In this document: one piece after another, positions 9,194 through 18,898 of the stretch
Layout of the letters: the number at the start of each line of letters is the position of its first letter
Numbering within the stretch: position 1 is the stretch's first letter
Assembly (NCBI RefSeq): GCF_002902085.1
Contig: NZ_PPQR01000013.1
Coordinates: forward strand, 1 to 48,934
Length of the DNA: 48,934 nucleotides
Source: Staphylococcus simiae
GTDB lineage: Bacteria > Bacillota > Bacilli > Staphylococcales > Staphylococcaceae
Direction of reading: 5' to 3'
Made by a program: the position numbers and the translations under genes
Notes under the pieces: model-generated
Databases searched by the model: none
Seen by the model: the letters and a program-made list of their open reading frames with translations, nothing else
Told to the model about the DNA's origin: nothing

Positions 9194-10117
9194 TTAGTAT
9201 ACCGTTTGTTTAAATAAGAAACCTTCATCAAATGGACGATGTTCTGGTTGTATGTCTTCGATTGGATCCACTAACATAAATTTTTCATCTTCATAAATTT
9301 CTGGATCTTCATTATATAAATCGATAGCTTGTCTATATTGTTCTGTGACAACATTAATATACGCTTCACTTTGCAAAATACCATCTATTTTAAACGAATC
9401 AATACCCGCTTCGAAAAATGGTTCTAATTCTTCAATTAAACAAATATCATTAGGCGACATGATATGCGTGCCATTATAATCTTCATAAACGGGATAATTA
9501 TTTTGACGTTCTTCATCATATAATAGTAATGATTGATCATCTTTATGACGTTCAATTTTCATTTGTCTATCTTGAAATGTATAATAATTTCCAAGTAACA
9601 TACGTTTTGATTGGAACATACATGTCATTCCATGAACTTGGACTTCAATTTCTACATCAGCATGCTTTTTAATATTGATAATTTCTTCTAAATTTAATTC
9701 TCGTGCTAATACTGCTCTTGCAGCACCTTTTTTCCCCCAATAATTACATTGAAAATGATTAGTTACTAATGCTTCAGCATTCCAATGCAGTGGAATAGGA
9801 TTGTCTTGTTGTTTAACAAACATAACTACCGCTGGATCTCCAAAAATAATTCTATCGACGTTTATGTCATGTAAAAATTCAATATAATTTTCAACTGCAT
9901 CTAAATGATAATTATGGAATAAGCCATTTACAGCTGCATATACTTTTTTATCGTTATTATGCGCAAGTTCCACCGCTTTCTCCATATCTTGTCGATTAAA
10001 TTCTCCTGGTAATCTTAAACCAAACTTTTGTTCTCCAATAACAAAAGCGTCTGCACCTAACTCTATAAGTGTTTCCATATGGCTTAATGACTTAGGTGTA
10101 ACGAGTAATTCCGTCAT
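9194..10117 (-). CDS. trhP1: U32-family protein TrhP1 (YrrN-like)
   Basis: A 307-residue U32-family protein, shorter than its neighbour because it lacks the C-terminal domain. In the signature region only the first cysteine is kept (Cys166); Met173 replaces the second, and the later cysteine cluster of TrhP2 is absent. It is probably a non-cluster-binding partner of TrhP2 in tRNA U34 hydroxylation (inference from the Bacillus pair). The start at 10117 was chosen because GGAG lies seven bases ahead of it; an ATG two codons earlier (10123) is too close to that site. The reading frame begins three bases beyond the trmR stop. Confidence 0.87.
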   Translation of the reverse strand: MTELLVTPKSLSHMETLIELGADAFVIGEQKFGLRLPGEFNRQDMEKAVELAHNNDKKVYAAVNGLFHNYHLDAVENYIEFLHDINVDRIIFGDPAVVMFVKQQDNPIPLHWNAEALVTNHFQCNYWGKKGAARAVLARELNLEEIINIKKHADVEIEVQVHGMTCMFQSKRMLLGNYYTFQDRQMKIERHKDDQSLLLYDEERQNNYPVYEDYNGTHIMSPNDICLIEELEPFFEAGIDSFKIDGILQSEAYINVVTEQYRQAIDLYNEDPEIYEDEKFMLVDPIEDIQPEHRPFDEGFLFKQTVY

Positions 10118-10119
10118 AG

Positions 10120-10758
10120 TCATTCTCCTTTTATTGATATTGCTAATCCATCATCTATATTTAAAAAATTGGTTGTATAACCCGGTTGTTGTATCAACCA
10201 TTCATTATATTCTTGAACTTTTTTAACCATTTGTCTGACATTTCTAGATCTAACAATGCCTATATCAGAAACAAAACCATGATATAAAACGTTATCTGTA
10301 ATTACGAGTCCATGATTTTTTAAAAGTGGTGTATATATTTCAAAAAACTTCTTTGATTGTGCTTTAGCAGCATCAATGAATATCATATCATAGACCTTAT
10401 CATTTACATGATTAAACTGATCAAGTGCATTACCTTCAACTAATGTAATCTGATCATTAAATCCAAACTGTTGAATATTATCTTTAGCATAAAGAATCAT
10501 ATCATCATCACGTTCTATCGTAGTAACATGAATATCTTTATTTATTGAAGCAAATTGCATTGCACTATAACCAATAGCAGTTCCAATTTCTAAAATATTC
10601 TTAATGTTATTCATACGAATGAGTTGTTTAATCAAGTCTAATGTTAAACGGTCAACAATTGGTACAGCATAGTCATCTGCAAATGTGCGTAAGGATTCAA
10701 TAGGATTATCATGATACTTATGTAATTGTATTAAATATTTTGCATTTTGATCATCCAT
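10120..10758 (-). CDS. trmR: tRNA 5-hydroxyuridine methyltransferase (YrrM-like)
   Basis: A 212-residue class I O-methyltransferase of the catechol-OMT-like family. It has the SAM-binding motif ILEIGTAIGYSAMQFA (55-70), a downstream acidic motif MIFIDAAKAQSKKF, and ITDNVLYHGFVSD near the metal/substrate site. In Bacillus the YrrM homologue methylates ho5U34 to mo5U34 in tRNA, matching the TrhP genes that follow. AAAGGAAG lies about ten bases before the ATG. It leads the five-gene cluster; its leader carries a hairpin at 10813-10867. Confidence 0.9.
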   Translation of the reverse strand: MDDQNAKYLIQLHKYHDNPIESLRTFADDYAVPIVDRLTLDLIKQLIRMNNIKNILEIGTAIGYSAMQFASINKDIHVTTIERDDDMILYAKDNIQQFGFNDQITLVEGNALDQFNHVNDKVYDMIFIDAAKAQSKKFFEIYTPLLKNHGLVITDNVLYHGFVSDIGIVRSRNVRQMVKKVQEYNEWLIQQPGYTTNFLNIDDGLAISIKGE

Positions 10759-10812
10759 GTTTCAATACTTCCTTTATGTAAATTAAGTCGCGCTACGTTA
10801 AAAGCAATAAAA

Positions 10813-10867
10813 TAAATCAGTCTCAACAATTGATTGACTGCTGCTAATCAATTAAATGACTGATTTA
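10813..10867 (-). promoter_or_regulatory. hairpin in the trmR leader, possible attenuator
   Basis: TAAATCAGTC (10813-10822) pairs perfectly with GACTGATTTA (10858-10867), and an inner ATTGATT/AATCAAT pair (10829-10835, 10846-10852) continues the stem. On the minus strand it is followed by TTTATTTTATT, resembling a weak terminator about 55 bases before trmR. A regulatory role is inferred only from structure and position. Confidence 0.4.
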
Positions 10868-10992
10868 ATAGTTGATGCATTACTATTTTGTGTACGAAAG
10901 CACATCATTCATATTTAAATTAACTTAAAATATTTTATCACATTTTAACTTAAAATATAAGTAGTAAATGTAAGATTACTATTGACAAATAA

Positions 10993-11032
10993 AAACTCTT
11001 ACATGATGATGTCGTTAATCATGTAAGAGTTT
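10993..11032 (-). terminator. terminator after the alaS-yrzB gene group
   Basis: Perfect 15-bp stem (10993-11007 with 11018-11032, core CTCTTACATGAT) with a ten-base loop, followed by TTTTTATTTG on the minus strand. It is the first strong terminator after yrzB, beyond the repeat element at 11073-11336. Confidence 0.85.
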
Positions 11033-11072
11033 AAAATTTTATTTATCATATCAACAAATCACCGATAATAGA

Positions 11073-11336
11073 AGGTTCTCTAACAAATCGGACTGATACA
11101 AGATTAAATTTTCAAGCCTCGCACCCCAGCTTGCACACTAAAGTAAAAATTCTTTTGACAGAATTTTTCTTTGCTGGGGCCCCAATGCCCAACTATGCCC
11201 GTCTTGCACATTATTGAAAAAATTCTAAGTATAGAATTTTTCTTTGTTGGGTCCCTACCTCAGGAGTCTCGGCTTCAAATTAATTTTTTAAAAATTATTC
11301 ATTTTCTATTTATCAGTCCTAAAAAATAGAGAACCT
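11073..11336. repeat. intergenic element with inverted ends and nested STAR-like hairpins
   Basis: The ends (11073-11098 and 11311-11336) are inverted repeats, 20 of 26 positions matching, both with GACTGATA inward and GGTTCTCTA outward. Inside are two nested hairpins in tandem: CCCAGC/GCTGGG enclosing AAAAATTC/GAATTTTT (11125-11178), and CCCAAC/GTTGGG enclosing AAATTC/GAATTT (11188-11251). TTTGCTGGGGCCCC and TTTGTTGGGTCCC each differ by one base from the STAR consensus I recall from S. aureus. There is no ORF and no visible target duplication. It is MITE-like in form. Confidence 0.75.
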
Positions 11337-11366
11337 AATAAAGTTGATAGCATTAATGGATGTTAA

Positions 11367-11681
11367 TTATTCAACGTCATCCATTTCTGTGTTTACTACT
11401 TCTTCAATCATATCCCATTCTTCATCTGTTTCAATTGGTACTAATTTACCACCATCACCAGATTCATCAGGTTCGTTAATCATAGGTACTAATTCAATCA
11501 TGTCATCATCATCTGATTGTGCACCTTCTTCAGCTAAAATAACATATTCTTTTTTGAATTCAGGATGATAAAATTCTAAAACCTTACGATATAAAACTTC
11601 ATTTCCTTCTTCATCAAATAATGTTAATAACTCTTCCTCGTTATTAATATCTAATTTTGCATCATGATTATGTTCAGTCAT
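11367..11681 (-). CDS. DUF1292 family protein (YrzB-like)
   Basis: A 104-residue, strongly acidic protein of the DUF1292/YrzB family. The core [19 protein letters not shown] (18-36) and YVILAEEGA (46-54) are typical; the C-terminal third is mostly Asp and Glu. No activity is established for the family. AAAGGAGAA precedes the ATG and the gene follows ruvX by 15 bp, the usual alaS-ireB-ruvX-yrzB order of Firmicutes. It is probably co-transcribed with them. Confidence 0.9.
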   Translation of the reverse strand: MTEHNHDAKLDINNEEELLTLFDEEGNEVLYRKVLEFYHPEFKKEYVILAEEGAQSDDDDMIELVPMINEPDESGDGGKLVPIETDEEWDMIEEVVNTEMDDVE

Positions 11682-11696
11682 AATATAATTCTCCTT

Positions 11697-12125
11697 TTAT
11701 TGTAGTGAATCTAAATAGCCTTGTAGTATAAATACTGCTGCCATCTTATCAATCACTTTTTTTCTTTTTTGTCGTGAAACATCTGCTTCAAGTAATGACT
11801 TTTCAGCAGCCATTGTGCTCAAACGTTCATCCCACATTACTACATTAATGGATGGATAAGCTTCTAATAGCTTTTCTTTATAAGCTAATGATGCTTCGCC
11901 TCTAAATCCTATTGAATTATTCATGTTTTTAGGTAGTCCTATGACAACCGTACCTACATTATTTTGTTTAATAATATCTACTAATTGATCTATACCTAAC
12001 TCATTATTTTCTTCATTAATACGGAGTGTGTCTAATCCTTGTGCCGTCCAACCCATTAAATCACTTATCGCAATACCTACTGTTCTACTACCAACATCAA
12101 GTCCTAAGATTTTATGCTGTAACAT
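11697..12125 (-). CDS. ruvX: Holliday-junction-resolvase-like RuvX/YqgF nuclease
   Basis: A 142-residue protein with an RNase H-like fold. It has [15 protein letters not shown] (8-22) with the first catalytic aspartate, VIGLPKNMN in the middle, and [12 protein letters not shown] with the acidic Asp-Glu pair. The family is linked to 5' maturation of 16S rRNA in E. coli and is proposed to resolve Holliday junctions. Length and start match the family. It begins three bases after the ireB stop in the alaS-ireB-ruvX-yrzB group. Confidence 0.95.
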   Translation of the reverse strand: MLQHKILGLDVGSRTVGIAISDLMGWTAQGLDTLRINEENNELGIDQLVDIIKQNNVGTVVIGLPKNMNNSIGFRGEASLAYKEKLLEAYPSINVVMWDERLSTMAAEKSLLEADVSRQKRKKVIDKMAAVFILQGYLDSLQ

Positions 12126-12128
12126 CAG

Positions 12129-12389
12129 TTATTTGCTTTGCTCTTTTAAATAATATGAAACAAGTTCTTCCATAATGACATCTCTATCGATATGTCTAAT
12201 TTGATTTCTTGCTTCATTTTGACGCGGGATATAAGCTGGGTCTCCAGATAATAAATAACCAACGATTTGGTTAACAGCATTATATCCACGTTCTTCTAAT
12301 GTGTTAAATACATTATTTAAGACATCTCTTACATTTTGTGTTGGAAGTTCTTCATAATCAAATTTCATAGTTTTATCAAAGTTTTCCAT
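12129..12389 (-). CDS. ireB: IreB family regulatory phosphoprotein
   Basis: An 86-residue DUF965/IreB protein with the conserved stretch [20 protein letters not shown] and an ending of VSYYLKEQ. In Enterococcus, IreB is phosphorylated by the Ser/Thr kinase IreK and lowers cephalosporin resistance; the same role here is an inference. The ATG at 12389 was chosen because AAGGAGTG sits at proper distance; a GTG three codons upstream lies inside that binding site. Confidence 0.93.
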   Translation of the reverse strand: MENFDKTMKFDYEELPTQNVRDVLNNVFNTLEERGYNAVNQIVGYLLSGDPAYIPRQNEARNQIRHIDRDVIMEELVSYYLKEQSK

Positions 12390-12451
12390 TTGCGACACTC
12401 CTTTAATTACAAGTATAACTCTCTATCATCATACAATAATATTAAAATAAA

Positions 12452-15082
12452 TTATAGATTTTTAATGTAATCTTTAATAAAGCTTAATGATTTTGAGATA
12501 TTTTCAGGTTGTGTTCCGCCACCTTGTGCCATGTCTGGGCGACCGCCACCTTTTCCACCAACAATTGGTGCCATTTCTTTAATGATATCCCCTGCTTTAA
12601 TTTTAGTTGTTAAATCACTAGGTACAGTTGCCACCATTGATACTTTACCATCTACATTACTTGCTAAGATAATAATTGTATCTTGTAATTTTGATTTAAA
12701 GTCGTCCATTGTAGAGCGTATTGCTTTCGCATTTGCCACTTCTACTTCAGTAGCCAACACTTTAAAACCATTGATAACTTCTACTTGATCTTCAATATTG
12801 CCCATTTTAAGTGCTGTAATTTCTTTATCACGTTGTTCGAGTTGTTTCAATAATTCTTTCTCTTCTTCTTGTAATTGAGTTAACTTATCAACAACTTGAC
12901 TATCATCTTTAACTTTCAATTGTTGCTTCATAGTGTTGAATTTTTGTTGAATGTTTTCTAAATATAAGAATGCTGCTTTACCTGTTAATGCCTCGATTCT
13001 TCTAACTCCTGCACCAGTGCCAGATTCGCTGACAATTTTAAATAAACCTATTTCAGAAGTATTACTTACATGAATACCACCACATAACTCTATTGAGAAA
13101 GGTGCCATATTAACTACGCGTACTACATCACCATATTTTTCACCAAATAGGGCCATTGCACCCATAGCTTTAGCAGAAGCAATGTCCATTTCTTCAATGT
13201 TAACATTTAGACCTTTCCAAATTTCTTCGTTAACTAAACGTTCAACTTGGTCAATTTCATGCTCTGTCATTGGTCCAAAATGAGAAAAGTCAAATCTTAA
13301 ACGTTCTGCTTCAACTAATGAACCAGCTTGATTGACATGATCACCTAATACTTGTTTTAAAGCAGCATGTAATAAATGCGTTGCACTATGATTCTTCTGA
13401 ATATCACGACGATCTGCCTCATTGACTTGCGCTGTTACTTCAGCATTAACCGTCACTTGTCCAAACTGTACGTTTCCTTTGTGTAAGTTTTGACCATTCG
13501 GTGCTTTAGTTACTTCAGTTACAGCAATTTCAAAATTATCGTTAAATACAATACCTGTATCTGCTACTTGTCCACCACTCACAGCATAGAACGGCGTTTG
13601 TTCTAACATGAAGTAAATTGTTTCTCCAGCTTCAGCATTAGTCACTTCTTCACCATTATATATAACATGCGTAATTTTAGACTGTGCCTCTGTTGTTGTG
13701 TAACCTACAAACTCACTTGGCGTTGCAATATTTTTCAGTACTTCACTTTGCACTTGCATTGATTGAGAATTTTGACGAGCTTGTCGTGCACGATCTCTTT
13801 GCTGTTGCATTTCAGAATCAAACGTTGCCATATCTACTTTAAGTCCTTCTTGACCGGCAATTTCTTCCGTTAATTCAATCGGGAAACCATATGTGTCATA
13901 AAGTTTAAAAGCATCTTTACCGTTAATCTCGTTTGTAGTGTCTTTTGCTTTTTTGATTAATTGATTTAAAATAGTTAAACCTTCTTCTAACGTTTCATGG
14001 AATCGTTCTTCTTCTGATTTAATTACACGTTTAATAAAGTCAGCTTTTTCTTTAACATTTGGATAGTATGGTTCCATAATATCTGAGACGATATCAACTA
14101 ATTTATACATAAATGGTTCGTTGATGCCAAGTGTTTGACTAAATCTAACTGCACGACGTAATAATCTACGTAACACGTAGCCACGGCCTTCATTAGCAGG
14201 CAAAGCACCATCTGCTATAGCAAAGGCAATGGTACGAATATGATCTGCGATAACTTTGAAAGCCACATCTTGACTATCATTGACAAGATAAGATTTTCCA
14301 GATACTTCTTCAATTTCTTTAATAATTGGCATAAACAAGTCTGTCTCATAATTTGTTCTAACATTTTGTGACACTGAAGCCATACGCTCAAGTCCCATGC
14401 CTGTATCAATATTTTTATTTGGTAACGGAGTATAACTATGATCTTTATTATGGTTAAATTCACTAAATACTAAATTCCATACTTCTAAGAAACGTTCATT
14501 TTCGCCACCAGGATACATTTCTTCAGCTGGATCATCTTGACCATAAGCTTCACCACGATCATAAAAGATTTCTGTATTCGGTCCAGAAGGTCCTTCACCG
14601 ATATCCCAAAAGTTACCTTCAATACGAATGATTCTACTTTCTTCTAAACCAATATCGTTGTGCCAAATTTGATATGCTTCTGTATCTTCAGGATGTATAG
14701 TTACATATAATTTTTCAGGTTCCATACCCATCCATTGATCACTAGTTAAAAATTCCCAAGCAAATTCAATAGCTTCTTGTTTAAAATAATCACCAATAGA
14801 GAAATTTCCTAACATTTCAAAAAATGTATGATGGCGCGCAGTAAATCCAACATTTTCAATATCATTGGTACGTATCGCTTTTTGAGAGTTAACTATTCTT
14901 GGTTTTTTAGGTGTTTCTCTACCATCAAAATATTTTTTTAAAGTAGCGACACCTGAATTTATCCATAATAATGAGTCATCATCTATTGGAACTAAAGGTG
15001 CTGAAGGTTCTACCATATGACCTTTTTCAACGAAGAAATCTAAATATTTTTGTCTAATTTCACTAGCTTTTAAGTTTTTCAT
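12452..15082 (-). CDS. alaS: alanyl-tRNA synthetase
   Basis: An 876-residue class II synthetase of full length. The N-terminal aminoacylation core includes [16 protein letters not shown] and GMGLERMA. The editing domain has the metal-binding [11 protein letters not shown] and ELCGGIHV, and the C-terminal domain has a coiled-coil followed by the glycine-rich [15 protein letters not shown]. It charges tRNA-Ala and clears mischarged Ser/Gly. ATG at 15082 was preferred over GTG/TTG codons just upstream, which lie within the ribosome binding region. Expression is expected to depend on the alanine T-box at 15364-15569. An unusual 280-base stretch separates that leader's terminator from the start. 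Confidence 0.98.
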   Translation of the reverse strand: MKNLKASEIRQKYLDFFVEKGHMVEPSAPLVPIDDDSLLWINSGVATLKKYFDGRETPKKPRIVNSQKAIRTNDIENVGFTARHHTFFEMLGNFSIGDYFKQEAIEFAWEFLTSDQWMGMEPEKLYVTIHPEDTEAYQIWHNDIGLEESRIIRIEGNFWDIGEGPSGPNTEIFYDRGEAYGQDDPAEEMYPGGENERFLEVWNLVFSEFNHNKDHSYTPLPNKNIDTGMGLERMASVSQNVRTNYETDLFMPIIKEIEEVSGKSYLVNDSQDVAFKVIADHIRTIAFAIADGALPANEGRGYVLRRLLRRAVRFSQTLGINEPFMYKLVDIVSDIMEPYYPNVKEKADFIKRVIKSEEERFHETLEEGLTILNQLIKKAKDTTNEINGKDAFKLYDTYGFPIELTEEIAGQEGLKVDMATFDSEMQQQRDRARQARQNSQSMQVQSEVLKNIATPSEFVGYTTTEAQSKITHVIYNGEEVTNAEAGETIYFMLEQTPFYAVSGGQVADTGIVFNDNFEIAVTEVTKAPNGQNLHKGNVQFGQVTVNAEVTAQVNEADRRDIQKNHSATHLLHAALKQVLGDHVNQAGSLVEAERLRFDFSHFGPMTEHEIDQVERLVNEEIWKGLNVNIEEMDIASAKAMGAMALFGEKYGDVVRVVNMAPFSIELCGGIHVSNTSEIGLFKIVSESGTGAGVRRIEALTGKAAFLYLENIQQKFNTMKQQLKVKDDSQVVDKLTQLQEEEKELLKQLEQRDKEITALKMGNIEDQVEVINGFKVLATEVEVANAKAIRSTMDDFKSKLQDTIIILASNVDGKVSMVATVPSDLTTKIKAGDIIKEMAPIVGGKGGGRPDMAQGGGTQPENISKSLSFIKDYIKNL

Positions 15083-15363
15083 AATCAACACATCCTATTA
15101 ATTTTTGAAATTTATACTTGTTAAATAAAGATTTGTATACATCGAACAATTAAGTGTCATACTAGATAGTCATCATTTGAAAATCCAACCAATTTTATGC
15201 GACAACTGTCATTTTACTATTGAAGTAATACTCAAACTTTAAAAATAATAGTTTTCTAATTTTTAGGACTAATAAATAAAAAGTTAATAATTATATATCA
15301 ATCTAATTTGAGAGGGAACATAATTTTGGGAAATTATTCGCACAATTAAGTTGCATAAAGATA

Positions 15364-15569
15364 AAAAAACGTTCATCCTCAAAAGGGACGAACGTTTTCG
15401 CGGTACCACCCTAGTTATAAATATACTATGAACTATCATGTATACCTATCACTTAAAATCGACTATACAGTTTTATATAAAGTAGCGTTCGTTAGTTGCT
15501 GTTGTACTTTGCACCAACCAGTACATCTCTATTAAGCTAACAACTAATTACTCATCTTCATATTAATTT
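15364..15569 (-). ncRNA. alanine T-box leader of alaS
   Basis: On the minus strand: the AGAGA and GGTTGGTGCAAAGTA stem I features, a specifier region GAAC-GCT-ACT with the alanine codon GCT at 15484-15486, the T-box sequence AGGGTGGTACCGCG (15399-15412), and a terminator stem (15366-15397) ending in a T run. Uncharged tRNA-Ala should pair with GCU and with the T-box bulge and favour the antiterminator. The specifier agrees with the downstream gene. Confidence 0.93.
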
Positions 15570-15575
15570 AATTCT

Positions 15576-15604
15576 ATTTTAGTTATTATTAATCCAGTTG
15601 TCAA
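15576..15604 (-). promoter_or_regulatory. sigma-A promoter of the alaS T-box transcript
   Basis: On the minus strand, TTGACA (15599-15604) and TAAAAT (15576-15581) are separated by 17 bases. The -35 hexamer is perfect and overlaps the TGA stop codon of recD2. The start point predicted about seven bases downstream coincides with the start of the T-box leader. Confidence 0.85.
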
Positions 15605-18057
15605 CGTTCGATAAAGTCATATGGAGATACATTTCCCATATTAATCATTGGATTAATTTTAAACATTGTTTCTTCTGATAATACAAGAGAAATCGATTCT
15701 TTTGGTTCGTCTTTGACCTCTTGTCGAATTTCTTCTTCAACAATGTCATTAGCCACTTGTTGCTCTTGTGATAATAAAGTATTGCTGTCCTGTTCTCCGC
15801 CATTATTAAAATATCCAATAAGTAATGTACATAATTGAGTTAAACGTTCTTGTCCACGTGTTTTTAACCCAATATCAAATGCGTCAGGATCTCCTAGTAA
15901 AACTAAACTCGTTTTGGCACGTGTCAATCCAGTATATAAAATAGGTCTTTGTAACATTCTAAAATATTGTTTAACTATAGGCATAATGACTATAGGAAAT
16001 TCTGAACCTTGTGATTTATGAATAGATGTACAATATGCATGTGTTAATTCCATCATATCTTGTCTAGTAAACGTAATTTCATTACCTTCAAAGTCCACAA
16101 CTAAGACATCTTTATTCAATGCATTTTCTTTCGCCCAAAAAATACCTACAATAACGCCAATGTCACCGTTAAAAATATTATCATTTGGTCGGTTCACTAG
16201 TTGAAGAACTTTATCACCTTTTCTAAACAAAACATCACCAAACTCTATTTCACGACTATCTTTTTGTTTAGGATTTAAAATATCTTGCAGTACTTGATTT
16301 AGACGCTTAATACCAGCATTCCCTTTATACATTGGTGCTAATACTTGGATATCACTCATGTTATATCCTTTAGCTACAGCACTCGTAACGACTTTATCTA
16401 CAACATCTGGAATCTGATTGACACTACAGTTGATAAAACTGCGATCATGATAACGCTGCGTAATATCTATTGGCTGTCCCATTTTCATTCGATGTGCAAG
16501 TTCAATAATACTTGAGCCATCTTGTTGTCGATAAACTTCCGTTAGATTAACTCTAGAAATAACTTTTGAATCAATTAAATCTTTAAATACTTGCCCTGGA
16601 CCAACAGATGGTAATTGATCTTCATCTCCTACAAAAATTAACTGAGCATCTAACGGAACAGCACTTAAAAATTGATGAAACAACCATGTATCTACCATCG
16701 ACATCTCATCAATTATAATTAATCTAGCATTGATTTCATTATCTAATATATCTTCAGGTTGTGTGTCTTGATTCCAGCCGATCAATCGATGAATGGTCAT
16801 CGCTTCAAGTCCTGTTGATTCATGTAACCGTTTTGATGCACGTCCTGTTGGTGCTGCTAACACAATCGGATAATCATCATTAGCATAATCATCATAATCT
16901 AAAGACAAACCATGAATCTCTGCATATAATTCTACAATACCTTTTATTACTGTTGTTTTACCTGTACCTGGACCACCAGTCAATAACATTACTTTTGAAT
17001 TTATGGCCATTTGTAATGCTTCTTTTTGAGAATCAGCATAGTTCACCTGATTATGCGCTTCAATTTCTCCAATATGCATCTGTAAATCTGATAATTCTAT
17101 TTCTTTTAATTTGGTCGTATTGGTCGCCACGCGATATAAATTTTGGACACTCTTAATTTCTGAATAATAAAGACTAGGAATAGAAACTTGTTCTTCTTTA
17201 ACTATTAGTTTTTTTTCTTCACTTAAATGTAGCAACATTTCTTCTAATAATGATGCATCAATCGTTTCATCATTACTTTGATAATTTAGCACTTGTATCG
17301 TTAAATCGACCACTACGTTACTAGGTAAATATGTATGCCCTTGTTTAATACATTCTTCTTCTAATGTATATAATAATGCTGCTTTTAATCTTTCAGGATC
17401 ATTGTATGCTAAGCCTATATTTCTAGCTAATTGATCGGCTTTGTTAAAACCAATACCTTTAATATCATAGATTAATTGATAAGGATTTTTATTTAAAATA
17501 TCTATTGTTTCGCTTAAATAAAACTGATAAATGGCCATTGATAATTTTGGACCAAAACCTAAATCATGCAATCTAATCATTACTTTTTCTGATTCTTGAT
17601 TAGCCGCTATCTGCTCAGCAATTTGCTTTTGTTTCTTTTTAGGGAGACTTGGTACTTTGTCTAAAATGGAAGCATCATTTAAAATATCGTTAATGGCATT
17701 ATCTCCTAGCGCATTCACTATATTTTGTGCAGTTTTTTTACCGATACCTTTAAATAAATCACTTGATAAATAACTAATAATAGCTTCTTTAGTTTGTGGC
17801 ATTTCTTTTTCAAAAGTTTCTGCTTTCAGTTGTTTACCATACCTAGGATGTTCAAAGATTTGGCCTTTAAACGTATAGACATCACCTTCAACAATATTAG
17901 GAAAAAACCCTACAACTGTTGGCATCGAATCAAAGTCTTCATTTGTCTCAATTGTATCTACTTTTAGAACAGTATAAAAATTATCACTGTTTTGAAATAA
18001 AATAGCTTCAACAGCGCCCTTGATCATTGAGTAATCAAAAAGTGTAGGGTTCGTCAT
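15601..18057 (-). CDS. recD2: RecD-like DNA helicase RecD2
   Basis: An 818-residue SF1B helicase. The N-terminal extension typical of RecD2 (about 1-340) contains helix-hairpin-helix repeats such as FKGIGKKTAQNIV (102-114) and IKGIGFNKADQLA (199-211). Walker A is GGPGTGKTT (361-369), IDEMSMVD follows as Walker B, and YTGLTRAKTSLVLLGD lies near the end. It is a 5'-3' helicase working outside RecBCD in replication-linked repair. GAGGAGG precedes the ATG, and the gene starts one base after the TPR gene stop, so the two form an operon. Its stop codon overlaps the -35 box for alaS. Confidence 0.96.
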   Translation of the reverse strand: MTNPTLFDYSMIKGAVEAILFQNSDNFYTVLKVDTIETNEDFDSMPTVVGFFPNIVEGDVYTFKGQIFEHPRYGKQLKAETFEKEMPQTKEAIISYLSSDLFKGIGKKTAQNIVNALGDNAINDILNDASILDKVPSLPKKKQKQIAEQIAANQESEKVMIRLHDLGFGPKLSMAIYQFYLSETIDILNKNPYQLIYDIKGIGFNKADQLARNIGLAYNDPERLKAALLYTLEEECIKQGHTYLPSNVVVDLTIQVLNYQSNDETIDASLLEEMLLHLSEEKKLIVKEEQVSIPSLYYSEIKSVQNLYRVATNTTKLKEIELSDLQMHIGEIEAHNQVNYADSQKEALQMAINSKVMLLTGGPGTGKTTVIKGIVELYAEIHGLSLDYDDYANDDYPIVLAAPTGRASKRLHESTGLEAMTIHRLIGWNQDTQPEDILDNEINARLIIIDEMSMVDTWLFHQFLSAVPLDAQLIFVGDEDQLPSVGPGQVFKDLIDSKVISRVNLTEVYRQQDGSSIIELAHRMKMGQPIDITQRYHDRSFINCSVNQIPDVVDKVVTSAVAKGYNMSDIQVLAPMYKGNAGIKRLNQVLQDILNPKQKDSREIEFGDVLFRKGDKVLQLVNRPNDNIFNGDIGVIVGIFWAKENALNKDVLVVDFEGNEITFTRQDMMELTHAYCTSIHKSQGSEFPIVIMPIVKQYFRMLQRPILYTGLTRAKTSLVLLGDPDAFDIGLKTRGQERLTQLCTLLIGYFNNGGEQDSNTLLSQEQQVANDIVEEEIRQEVKDEPKESISLVLSEETMFKINPMINMGNVSPYDFIER

Positions 18058-18058
18058 A

Positions 18059-18727
18059 TTATTCCTCCTCTAGTGCCATTGTAAATGTCTTTAAAGCATG
18101 TTGACTTAATAAATGTTGCGGATCAATATCAACTGCACGTTGAAAATATGTGATAGCTTCTTCAATATTTTCATTCTTCATATATGTTGCTAAACCTAGA
18201 TTATATAATGCGTCTACATGTTCAGAATCAATAGTTAATACATGTTGTAATTGTTGAATAGCTTGATCAAACATTTCTAAGCGACATAAAATTAAGCCGT
18301 ATTGAAACTGTATTTCAGTATCATCTTGCTGATCCAGCTCTGCAGCTGTCATAAAATATGGTAGTGCTTGTTTAAAGGCTTCTAACTGATTAAAAGACAT
18401 CCCTATCATATAATTACAATCGACTTGTTCTATTTTAGTTTCAAGCGCTTGTTGATACAATTTAATAGCATCTTGATATCGTTGTTGATTATAATAAAGA
18501 TTAGCTAAATTATAATAGATAACACCATTGTTGGCATCAAGTGTTAACGCTTTTTGGAAAAAACGTTCTGCTTTATCAATTTCATTAGCATCTGCTAACA
18601 CTATTCCTGCATTAATATAATTCTCTACTGTATTAGGTTCTTCTTCAATATTATCAAACAGTGCTTGTAATGCTTGTTCTATTTTTCCTTGCTGTATATA
18701 TTGATATATTGTTTGTTGCTCAATCAT
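18059..18727 (-). CDS. tetratricopeptide repeat protein (YrrB-like)
   Basis: A 222-residue protein made almost entirely of tetratricopeptide repeats. Units are recognisable by the spacing of Gly/Ala/Tyr and Pro, for example ERFFQKALTLDANNGVIYYN, DAIKLYQQAL, QAIQQLQHVLTIDSEHVDAL and EAITYFQRAVDIDPQHLL. There is no signal peptide. It is presumably a cytoplasmic protein-interaction scaffold; the partner is unknown, although it is fixed next to mnmA and recD2 in Firmicutes. GAGGGTG precedes the ATG. Confidence 0.92.
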   Translation of the reverse strand: MIEQQTIYQYIQQGKIEQALQALFDNIEEEPNTVENYINAGIVLADANEIDKAERFFQKALTLDANNGVIYYNLANLYYNQQRYQDAIKLYQQALETKIEQVDCNYMIGMSFNQLEAFKQALPYFMTAAELDQQDDTEIQFQYGLILCRLEMFDQAIQQLQHVLTIDSEHVDALYNLGLATYMKNENIEEAITYFQRAVDIDPQHLLSQHALKTFTMALEEE

Positions 18728-18866
18728 GTTTCACCCTCATTTCTGAACTATTATAACATCTGTTAAAAAATAATGTCTGTTCCATCTCGTTTTGACTCGT
18801 ATAATTATCACTTAAATATTCATTTAGATAGAAATTGACAGCATCATATTCATATTAAATTAACGA

Positions 18867-18898
18867 AGCAGTCTAATGAGGAGCCTCACAAGACTGCT
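18867..18898. repeat. double palindrome in the leader of the TPR-recD2 operon
   Basis: AGCAGTCT (18867-18874) pairs perfectly with AGACTGCT (18891-18898) and encloses a second palindrome, TGAGG-AG-CCTCA. There is no T run on either side, so it does not look like an ordinary terminator. It could be an operator or an RNA hairpin. Confidence 0.5.

Noticed and set aside
14215-14463. Minus-strand ORF of 82 codons inside alaS
   Set aside because: It is an alternative frame within the well-conserved alaS coding sequence.
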